From Methylacidiphilum caldifontis (lineage in GTDB: Bacteria; Verrucomicrobiota; Verrucomicrobiia; Methylacidiphilales; CAMAQI01): a stretch of DNA of 5,830 bases. The position numbers were made by a program, and so were the translations under genes. Where the stretch lies: the NCBI GenBank assembly GCA_945860255.1, contig CAMAQI010000154.1:1-5830 (forward strand), written 5' to 3'. Shown one piece after another: positions 1-5,148 of this stretch; position 1 is the stretch's first letter, and each line of letters opens with the position of its first letter. Under the pieces are notes generated by a model. That model ran no database searches. It had not been told where the DNA came from and was given only the letters and a program-made list of their open reading frames with translations.

Positions 1-143
1 GCCGACTGTTTTTGATAACGTTGGAGAGTCTCTGAAAGAATCCCCCAATCGTGAATTCCCCCTCTTAAAATCTCGACCGGATCAATCGCTTGATAGACCT
101 GCCCAGGATGGGTCCACGAATTCAATGAAACAAAGGGGGTCAT
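1..143 (-). CDS. Partial CDS, N-terminal 47 residues of an unrecognised protein (minus strand)
   Basis: Reading leftward from an ATG at 143-141, the frame stays open to the window edge for 47 codons, so only the N-terminus is visible. It begins MTPFVSLNSW and includes the segment HPGQVYQAIDPVEILRGG. There is no signal peptide or membrane segment, and the mix of aromatic, Gly/Pro and charged residues looks like a soluble protein. An in-frame TGA lies seven codons upstream, so this ATG is the only sensible start here; a GAGGAG lies about 14 nt before it, which is long for an SD. I do not recognise the family. A plus-strand frame is also open from base 2 to a TGA at about 142, so the alternative is the C-terminus of a rightward gene. 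The minus reading is preferred because it starts with ATG next to an AT-rich spacer and has a more protein-like composition. Confidence 0.42.
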   Translation of the reverse strand, partial: MTPFVSLNSWTHPGQVYQAIDPVEILRGGIHDWGILSETLQRYQKQS

Positions 144-517
144 GATGAGTATCTTAGCTCCTCACTCTTGGAATTTTTCGCAAAATGGTCAATATTTTTC
201 GCTTTTCGTCAAAGCACGGATACAAAAAAACAAATGAAACTGTATTTTTAAAATTCATAAATCGGATTTCAATGCGATTGGAATGGGGTAGAGAATATTT
301 TCATTGAGGAGAGATCCTTTGAGTCGCACTTTGACCGATTTATCAAAGAAGAATCAAGCAAGTGTGTAAAGAGTAAATAGTGAGCGATGCCTTTTCTTTT
401 CCCATGGAACTTTTGCGCTGCGCTGAACCTCCCGTTCATCTGTTCCAATTTTGGAGGGTCGTGGAGTAATGAGATTTATAAAATTAGACATTTTTAAATC
501 TCCTACTAGGTTGATTG
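144..517. promoter_or_regulatory. AT-rich divergent intergenic spacer
   Basis: This 374 bp stretch separates the putative leftward partial gene from the rightward peroxiredoxin gene, so it should hold promoters for both. I see no convincing -35/-10 pair with normal spacing. On the plus strand, TATAAA at 477-482 is about 40 bp before the peroxiredoxin start, but the nearest TTGGAG (451-456) is 20 bp away, which is too far. Other visible items are the nonamer ATTTTTCGC repeated at 173-181 and 194-202; CTTTGA and TCAAAG arms around 329-348 that could form a small 6-bp hairpin; and a GAGGAGAG at 306-313 in front of a 16-codon TTG-initiated frame. I see no RNA gene or mobile element. Confidence 0.45.
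173..202. repeat. Direct repeat of ATTTTTCGC, 21 bp apart (possible operator)
   Basis: The nonamer ATTTTTCGC occurs at 173-181 and again at 194-202, an exact repeat with a 21 bp start-to-start distance, or two helical turns. A related TTTTCGTC follows at 203-210. It lies 30-60 bp upstream of the leftward ATG, where a regulator could act on that gene. The sequence is AT-rich, so a chance occurrence is possible, and no regulator is assigned. Confidence 0.25.
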
Positions 518-1018
518 ATGTTAAAATATTGGCTCCTCTTAATCACTTTTACCCTTGGAAACACCATGAACGCAGAACCACTCTCCGTCGGATCACCGGC
601 ACCCTCTCTCAATGGCATTTTGAATCAAGACAATCAACCGATCAATCTCACTGAAAAATTCAAATCAGGCTGGGTCTTAGTCTATTTCTATCCGAAAGCC
701 GATACCCCAGGATGTACGAAGCAGGCCTGCTCACTTCGCGATGATTTTTCGATTCTTACGAGTAAAGGATTAACCGTGTTTGGAGTCAGTACCGACAAAC
801 CAGAGGGTCAAAAGGCCTTTCAGGATAAATATCAGCTTCCCTTTACCCTCCTCGCCGATCACGAGGAGAAAGTCGCAAAAGCCTTTGGCGTTCCTACTAC
901 TTTAGGATACGCGAAAAGAATGTCATTCCTGATTCATGACGGAAAGGTCGTCTGGAACAATCTCGCTGTCTCCGTTGTCGATCATCTTGATCAAGTCAAA
1001 GCGGCGATGGGGATATAA
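518..1018 (+). CDS. bcp: Bcp-type thiol peroxidase (peroxiredoxin) with predicted signal peptide
   Basis: A 166-residue AhpC/TSA-fold peroxiredoxin of the Bcp/PrxQ group, which reduces hydrogen and organic peroxides using thiol donors such as thioredoxin. The peroxidatic site is PKADTPGC, with Cys66; Cys71 at +5 (TPGCTKQAC) is in the position of the resolving cysteine of E. coli-type Bcp, so this looks like an atypical 2-Cys enzyme. Arg134 in KRMSFLI fits the conserved active-site arginine. The first ~19 residues (MLKYWLLLITFTLGNTMNA) are a short basic plus hydrophobic signal, with likely cleavage after Ala19. That suggests export, whereas the classical Bcp is cytoplasmic. The ATG at 518 was chosen because it includes this segment; a TTG at 515 adds one residue, and an internal ATG at 566 would give a cytosolic form. 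SD support is weak (AGG about 9 nt upstream). The secretin-like gene follows 109 bp later. Confidence 0.9.
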   Translation: MLKYWLLLITFTLGNTMNAEPLSVGSPAPSLNGILNQDNQPINLTEKFKSGWVLVYFYPKADTPGCTKQACSLRDDFSILTSKGLTVFGVSTDKPEGQKAFQDKYQLPFTLLADHEEKVAKAFGVPTTLGYAKRMSFLIHDGKVVWNNLAVSVVDHLDQVKAAMGI

Positions 1019-1127
1019 TATAACTCCTTGGCGAAGACGGGATAATAAACTTTTTTCGTTACATGAAATAGGGGAGAGGGGAAGCAATTGCGAAATCTCG
1101 AATCAGTGCCAAGCTTTATTATCCGCC

Positions 1128-1979
1128 ATGTTCCTCTCCACCTGCAACTCTCTTCTTCTTATAACTCTGTTTCTCCAGCTCCCCCTTCAGGCTCAGGAGA
1201 AGAGTAAAATCACTCGCACCTATTCCGTTGCCCCTGAGGAGACTCAATCGTTGAAGATCGCACTGGAAGGGGGGATCTCTTCAGAGGGAAAAATCATTCT
1301 CGTCGAGAAAAACAATAAAATCATCGTCCAAGATCTCTCCACGCAATTTGAAGTCATCGAAAATATCGTCGCGGCCTTCAATGCCCCTTTAGCCAATGTC
1401 CGTATTGAAATTCTCTCCAAAACCTTCGCAAACCAATCCCGACGGAATCTCGATATTCAAGGTAGAACCACCATCGGCGGGGTATCGATCGGAAATCGTG
1501 ACCGCAGAGGAGTCGAGGTTGACTTTGGAAACTCCGCAGGAATCAACGACTCTCTCAGCTCTCAATTCTTAGTCGTCCGCAGCGGAGGGAGCGCAGCGAT
1601 CGAAGTCGGAAAAGAGGTTCCCTTTGTCGATTACTTTTGGTCCTATGCACAACAACATGGACTCTTGATCGATCTGAAAGTCCGATGGGAGAAAATTGGA
1701 TCCCAACTGGCGATTCGACCGAAAGTTTTCGGCAATCAGATTCAAGTCGAGGTCATCCCTCAGATCCGCAAACTCTCGAGCGACTTCTTTGAACCGGAAG
1801 GAGTCCTCTCTTTCCAAAACCTGCAAACCACCGTAACGGTTTCCGATGGAGGGACGATCGAGATCGGAGGAATCGCCAATGCTGACCGTGAATTCCAAAA
1901 GTACTTCTTCGGCTTCGATGATCGCCAATCTTCAGAAAATACCCAAATCACCCTCAAAGCCTCGATCTTAAAAAACTAA
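1128..1979 (+). CDS. Short secretin-like exported protein (GspD/PilQ-family beta-domain)
   Basis: 283 residues. Residues 1-22 (MFLSTCNSLLLITLFLQLPLQA) are a hydrophobic signal peptide ending in an Ala-type cleavage site, so export is predicted. Residues ~45-95 resemble a secretin N-domain/secretin-TonB short domain: KNNKIIVQDL, then EVIENIVAAFNAP and VRIEI. Residues ~145-250 carry secretin beta-domain landmarks: SQFLVVRSGGSAAIEVGKEVPF, LAIRPKVFGN followed by VEVIPQIRKL, then QTTVTVSDGGTIEIGGI, which matches the family pattern of a Thr-rich strand, DG and IGG. In full secretins the IGG strand is followed by a Pro/Gly-rich PFLGDIP-LGxLF stretch; here it is replaced by KYFFGFDD, and the protein is about half the usual length or less. 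It may therefore be a reduced secretin, a periplasmic partner, or a domain used outside classical secretion. ATG 1128 is the only standard start near the signal peptide, although the frame is open further upstream; no SD is visible. The TonB-like gene starts 44 bp downstream. Confidence 0.8.
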   Translation: MFLSTCNSLLLITLFLQLPLQAQEKSKITRTYSVAPEETQSLKIALEGGISSEGKIILVEKNNKIIVQDLSTQFEVIENIVAAFNAPLANVRIEILSKTFANQSRRNLDIQGRTTIGGVSIGNRDRRGVEVDFGNSAGINDSLSSQFLVVRSGGSAAIEVGKEVPFVDYFWSYAQQHGLLIDLKVRWEKIGSQLAIRPKVFGNQIQVEVIPQIRKLSSDFFEPEGVLSFQNLQTTVTVSDGGTIEIGGIANADREFQKYFFGFDDRQSSENTQITLKASILKN

Positions 1980-2023
1980 AAAGTGCTTGCGACTCCTTCA
2001 AGAACTTCCCAGCGTATCATTCA

Positions 2024-3043
2024 ATGGTCATGACCCCGCACAATCAGGAAAACCAATCCTCCACAATTCTCCTCGGATGGATTGCCCTCTCATTGTTGCT
2101 TCATTTTGTTCTCTTATCTCTTTGGGCAGTGATTCCCAAGAATTTGAGCCGTGAAAAACTGATTCCACAAAGTCGATCCATTGAATCGGCTCCCTCATTA
2201 ACCTTCATGCTGAATCCTCCCAAGCCTCAAACAGTGGAAAAAAAACAGGAGACTTTCGTCGTTCCCACACTTCCTTCTCAAGAGGTTGCCACTGAAAATC
2301 CAAATGCGATTTTAGAGTCAGAACGCAATACACTTCTTAAAAGTAAAGAACAAGGGGTGAATAACGATCTTCCGCTTCCCCAACAAACAGGAGATCCAAG
2401 AGCCACTTTCTCCTATCTTCAAAGTCCGGCATTAAAACCTTCTCCACAGCAATTAAACCCTCCCCCCTCTCAAACGCAAACCCCTCCTACTCCTGAAACT
2501 CCAGAACAAAACTTAAATCCGGAACGATCAAAAGAGGATTTACCCCTCATTACGGATGGAACCCCTCTTTTTGCAAAAAATAACCCTAAAAAAAACTCCC
2601 CCGACCCAACCACTGAGCCCAAAACTCAAACCGAGAACAAGCCAAGTACACCAGCCTCACCAAAGAGTTTTGCTCGGGAAAAATCACAAATCAATGGGGC
2701 AAAATTTAGTGATCAAGGGGAAAACTCTCCAGAATCAAAAGCCTCTGATCTCGGTCGCTATAAATCAAAAATGTATCGAGCGATCGGCTCTCGATGGTAC
2801 ATCATGATTGATAAACAAATGAGCATGCTCGGCGTCGGATCGATCAAAGCTAAATTTTTTGTACAGGCGAATGGTGTGATTCGTGATATTCAAATTGCCG
2901 AAGATAGCGGCCAAACCGAGATACTCGAAAAAATATGTCTCCGTTCAATCCGTGATTCAGGCCCCTTTGAGCCCTTCTCCGATAACCTCAAACAACAACT
3001 CGGAGAGGGTTATTGGGAAGAGATCACCTTCTCCATCTATTAG
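2024..3043 (+). CDS. TonB-family energy-transducer-like protein (TM anchor, Pro-rich linker, C-terminal TonB domain)
   Basis: 339 residues with the classic TonB/TolA plan. Residues ~14-37 form one membrane-spanning helix (TILLGWIALSLLLHFVLLSL) that would anchor the protein in the inner membrane with the C-terminus periplasmic. Residues ~60-240 are a low-complexity linker rich in Pro, Gln, Asn, Thr, Lys and Ser (for example PPPSQTQTPPTPETP), able to span the periplasm. Residues ~243-339 look like a TonB C-terminal domain: YKSKMYRAIGSRWY, then GSIKAKFFVQANGVIRDIQI and a closing CLRSIRDSGPFEPF with EEITFSIY. The helix holds Ser23-x3-His27, the spacing of the functional Ser/His pair of E. coli TonB (Ser16/His20). 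No ExbB/ExbD or TonB-dependent receptor is visible nearby. Start ATG 2024 is followed by an in-frame ATG at 2030, and no SD is seen at either. TolA or a secretion-linked TonB paralogue is the alternative; the secretin-like neighbour favours an envelope-machine role. Confidence 0.82.
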   Translation: MVMTPHNQENQSSTILLGWIALSLLLHFVLLSLWAVIPKNLSREKLIPQSRSIESAPSLTFMLNPPKPQTVEKKQETFVVPTLPSQEVATENPNAILESERNTLLKSKEQGVNNDLPLPQQTGDPRATFSYLQSPALKPSPQQLNPPPSQTQTPPTPETPEQNLNPERSKEDLPLITDGTPLFAKNNPKKNSPDPTTEPKTQTENKPSTPASPKSFAREKSQINGAKFSDQGENSPESKASDLGRYKSKMYRAIGSRWYIMIDKQMSMLGVGSIKAKFFVQANGVIRDIQIAEDSGQTEILEKICLRSIRDSGPFEPFSDNLKQQLGEGYWEEITFSIY

Positions 3044-3151
3044 ATTTCCTGATTTACTCTCCCCCTTCGTTATTCCAGTTCTTTTATTTTTTCCTGAAAT
3101 CAAGTTTGCTATCTCCCTCAAAAAGATTAATTTAAATCCCTAACGACACCC

Positions 3152-4051
3152 ATGAATCAAAAAGATAAAATGTCGATGACCTGTAAGATCGACTTAGCCC
3201 AGCTTACTCATAGTATAAAAGGTTTTAATCAAACCGGAGAGGGACTCCCAATGCTCGATGATTCGGAGGAAAAACCGAAATCAGTGGTCGATCTTTTTGG
3301 AGAGGAAGTCCATGCCTTACGTGGTAAAACAGCAAGAATCTCCGATCTCATCGTTTCTTTGATTGAAAAACTTAAGCTTCCTGAATCCCATCAGCATCTC
3401 TTGATCGGAGGAAAAGCGGTTGGCGAAAAAGTCGATGAAACCACAACCGACCTCCCCTCTTATCACAATCAGCACCATATTGCGGAGGTCGTCGCCTCCT
3501 CCTACATTCTCGGAAAAAGGGAACGTCTTCCTCATATTCGCATCGCCGAACTCATCGTTGCCGCTGCAGCCCACGATCTCGGACATACAGGAGGAAGTAA
3601 TTCAAAGCCCTACGAACTAGAAACCCTCTCCTGTGAAATTGCAATTCCCATTCTCACCTCTTGTGGCTGGAGCCTTGAAGAGGTCACCCGTATCTGGCAA
3701 ATGGTCGTCGCTACCGATTTCATCAATGGGGTCCCTTCCATTCGACAAACCTATCTCGATACAAAAACACTCCCGACCGATAATGAAAATCGTTTACTGT
3801 CGATCCAATGCCTTCTCCTCACCGAAGCCGATATTCTTTTCTCCTGTTTTAACTCCGAATATAATGAAGAGCTCAGTCGCCTGCTCTCTCAAGAGTGGAA
3901 TCTCCCCTCCGCAAATCTCACGATTAAGCAACGAATCGATTTTCTCAACAGGGTCACCTTTATCTCCGATGCCGCCAAACAGCTCGGAATCGAAGAACGT
4001 CGACTGGATCTGATTGCCTCTCTTCAAAAACAACTCCCCCCTGAATCCTAA
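3152..4051 (+). CDS. HD-domain phosphohydrolase resembling class I 3',5'-cyclic-nucleotide phosphodiesterase
   Basis: 299 residues, with no signal peptide or membrane segment, so predicted cytoplasmic. The metal-binding core is complete. YHNQHHIAEVV at 104-114 matches the class I PDE motif YHNxxHAxDV, giving His105 as candidate general acid and His109 as candidate metal ligand. HDLGHTGGSN at 141-150 supplies the HD pair plus His145 and fits the PDE signature H-D-[LIVMFY]-x-H-x-[AG]-x2-[NQ] at every position until a final Lys152 in place of a hydrophobic residue. Asp227 in LLTEADILF is the likely last metal ligand. The ~100 N-terminal residues are not recognised. Hydrolysis of a cyclic nucleotide is therefore plausible, but HD enzymes also act on other phosphate esters, so the substrate is inferred only. 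The start was taken as ATG 3152; in-frame ATGs at 3170 and 3176 are possible, and none has an SD. The gene stands 108 bp after the TonB-like gene and is followed 16 bp later by a dispersed repeat. Confidence 0.82.
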   Translation: MNQKDKMSMTCKIDLAQLTHSIKGFNQTGEGLPMLDDSEEKPKSVVDLFGEEVHALRGKTARISDLIVSLIEKLKLPESHQHLLIGGKAVGEKVDETTTDLPSYHNQHHIAEVVASSYILGKRERLPHIRIAELIVAAAAHDLGHTGGSNSKPYELETLSCEIAIPILTSCGWSLEEVTRIWQMVVATDFINGVPSIRQTYLDTKTLPTDNENRLLSIQCLLLTEADILFSCFNSEYNEELSRLLSQEWNLPSANLTIKQRIDFLNRVTFISDAAKQLGIEERRLDLIASLQKQLPPES

Positions 4052-4067
4052 ATCTCACAGTCGACTT

Positions 4068-4175
4068 AGAGGAGTGCCTCGTGCAACGACGCAGAAGCGC
4101 GGAGAAATAGAGGCTAATCGACTGATTGACTATTAGGCTAATGGGTAGGGAGGTGGAAATAGCCGTAGAGTGAAT
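4068..4175 (+). repeat. Dispersed ~108 bp intergenic repeat, copy A
   Basis: This segment aligns with 5149-5250 in the same orientation. Both begin AGAGGAGT and end GTAGAG(T/C)GAAT, with about four-fifths identity by hand alignment and one small gap near the 3' end. The best conserved part is around 4111-4143 (GGCTAATCG to GGCTAATGG). From 4081 to 4152 the sequence falls into consecutive 8-bp units, the clearest being GCTAATCG (4113), ACTATTAG (4129) and GCTAATGG (4137). It lies 16 bp after the HD gene stop, with no ORF inside. A run of seven A (4176-4182) follows directly. Function unknown; it could be a 3' UTR or termination element, or a non-autonomous repeat family. Confidence 0.8.
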
Positions 4176-4208
4176 AAAAAAAGAAACTCCATTTTCATAA
4201 CCTCCTCA

Positions 4209-4250
4209 ATCCGTGATATCTGTGTTATCCGTGGTTAAATCATCTGCGGT
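4209..4250. repeat. 9-bp-periodic ATCYGTG array
   Basis: Three adjoining 9-bp units, ATCCGTGAT (4209), ATCTGTGTT (4218) and ATCCGTGGT (4227), are followed after 6 bp by a fourth, ATCTGCGGT (4242). The array is non-coding and sits between repeat copy A and folE2. From memory, similar ATCTGTG/ATCCGTGG strings recur between genes in a range of environmental bacterial genomes. Role unknown. Confidence 0.6.
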
Positions 4251-4301
4251 TTTTAGGTTTAACTCAGCATAGACAAATCCAAGATCTGCACTATAGGTTT
4301 A
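4242..4301 (+). repeat. Two-copy composite direct repeat upstream of folE2
   Basis: ATCTGC-N6-TAGGTTTA at 4242-4261 is repeated as ATCTGC-N4-TAGGTTTA at 4284-4301. Both half-motifs are identical and only the inner spacer differs. The copies are about 40 bp apart, and the second overlaps the proposed folE2 -10 region, which is the geometry of paired regulator sites. folE2 is zinc-regulated through Zur in several bacteria, but I do not see a palindromic Zur-type box here, so no regulator is assigned. Confidence 0.4.
4270..4297 (+). promoter_or_regulatory. Candidate sigma70-type promoter of folE2
   Basis: TAGACA at 4270-4275 matches the -35 consensus TTGACA at five of six positions, and after a 16 bp spacer TATAGG at 4292-4297 matches TATAAT at four of six. 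Transcription would start near 4304 and give a leader of about 20 nt before the folE2 ATG. An alternative -10, TATTTT at 4310-4315, would give an almost leaderless mRNA but lacks a good -35. Confidence 0.33.
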
Positions 4302-4323
4302 GGATTACTTATTTTATCAAGAA

Positions 4324-5127
4324 ATGAACCGCTCAATACAAATGAAAAATCTCGCTCCTCTCGCCGATCAACAAAATCTGCCCGATCACCGTCAAATTAA
4401 AATTGACCAAGTCGGAGTCAAAGGACTGCGCTATCCGATTCAAGTCCGAGATAAAGCCCATAGCATTCAAAACACGATCGCAACGATGAGCATGACCGTC
4501 GATCTCCCTCAAGAGTTTAAAGGGACGCATATGAGTCGCTTTGTCGAAGTGCTCAACTCTCACGGCTCGTTAGTCCATGTCGAAAACATCTCAACGATTC
4601 TTTTTGAACTTCAAAATAAACTCCATGCCGAAGCGGCCCATCTCACGATGGAGTTTCCTTATTTTATTGAAAAGACCGCCCCTGTCTCCGGGGCAAAAGG
4701 ACTCGTCGACTATCAAGCCCGATTCGAGGCCTCCGTCCTTAAAAAAGAACTCGATTTCCTTCTCACCGTCATCGTCCCTGTGACCACTCTCTGCCCCTGC
4801 TCAAAAGCGATCAGTGCCTACGGAGCCCATAATCAACGCGGCTATGTAACGGTTTCGATTCGCTTTATCAACACGGTTTGGATTGAAGAACTCATCTCGA
4901 TCATCGAATCGAGTGCCAGCAGCGAGATTTTCTCGCTCCTCAAACGACCTGATGAAAAACAGGTCACCGAAAGAGCCTACGACAATCCGGTTTTCGTTGA
5001 AGATCTCGTTCGCAATATCGCGCTTAAACTCAATGAGCATCCTGAGATTACCTCTTACAAAGTTGAAGCCGAAAATATGGAGAGCATCCACAATCACTCC
5101 GCCTACGCCTGTATTGTCAAAAAATAA
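4324..5127 (+). CDS. folE2: GTP cyclohydrolase FolE2 (GCYH-IB)
   Basis: 267 residues, the usual size for this family. It converts GTP to 7,8-dihydroneopterin triphosphate, the first step to tetrahydrofolate and, in organisms that make them, queuosine-type modified bases; it acts in the cytoplasm. Hallmarks in order: an N-terminal region with VGVKGLRYPI (30-39); GTHMSRFVEVL (67-77); the active-site block LCPCSKAISAYGAHNQRG (156-173); TERAYDNPVFVEDLVR (215-230); and VEAENMESIHNHSA (247-260). Cys157, His169, Glu211 and Glu226 sit at a constant +10 offset from the Cys147, His159, Glu201 and Glu216 that I recall as metal/active-site residues of the Neisseria enzyme. ATG 4324 gives the expected length; ATG 4342 is an in-frame alternative. 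No real SD is present (only AAG close to the start). The gene stands alone, preceded by 272 bp of repeat-rich spacer and followed by repeat copy B, then convergent aat. Confidence 0.96.
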   Translation: MNRSIQMKNLAPLADQQNLPDHRQIKIDQVGVKGLRYPIQVRDKAHSIQNTIATMSMTVDLPQEFKGTHMSRFVEVLNSHGSLVHVENISTILFELQNKLHAEAAHLTMEFPYFIEKTAPVSGAKGLVDYQARFEASVLKKELDFLLTVIVPVTTLCPCSKAISAYGAHNQRGYVTVSIRFINTVWIEELISIIESSASSEIFSLLKRPDEKQVTERAYDNPVFVEDLVRNIALKLNEHPEITSYKVEAENMESIHNHSAYACIVKK

Positions 5128-5148
5128 CGGGGAATTCTTTTAAAATGC

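Noticed and set aside
2..144. C-terminal end of a rightward gene in the open plus-strand frame ending at about 142-144
   Set aside because: It cannot be excluded, but the composition is less protein-like and the antisense frame has an ATG start next to an AT-rich spacer, so the minus-strand call was preferred at low confidence.
451..654. 67-codon plus-strand frame overlapping the start of the peroxiredoxin gene, with GGAG before an ATG at 469
   Set aside because: It runs out of frame through the clear peroxiredoxin coding sequence, shows no recognisable motif, and its SD is too close to the ATG; the peroxiredoxin frame explains the region.
936..1127. Upstream extension of the secretin-like frame into the end of the peroxiredoxin gene
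   Set aside because: It would add 64 residues unrelated to any domain and bury the signal peptide; ATG 1128 places the signal peptide at the N-terminus.
1569..1928. 119-codon minus-strand frame inside the secretin-like gene
   Set aside because: It is antisense to a frame with clear secretin landmarks and has no recognisable motif, so it is a shadow.
4081..4250. CRISPR array
   Set aside because: The units are 8-9 bp, degenerate and contiguous, with no spacer pattern and no cas genes.
4176..4323. Riboswitch (for example THF or preQ1) in the folE2 leader
   Set aside because: No recognisable conserved core or paired helices were seen, and the likely leader is only about 20 nt.
4801..5097. 98-codon minus-strand frame inside folE2
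   Set aside because: It is entirely antisense to highly conserved FolE2 sequence and has no family features.
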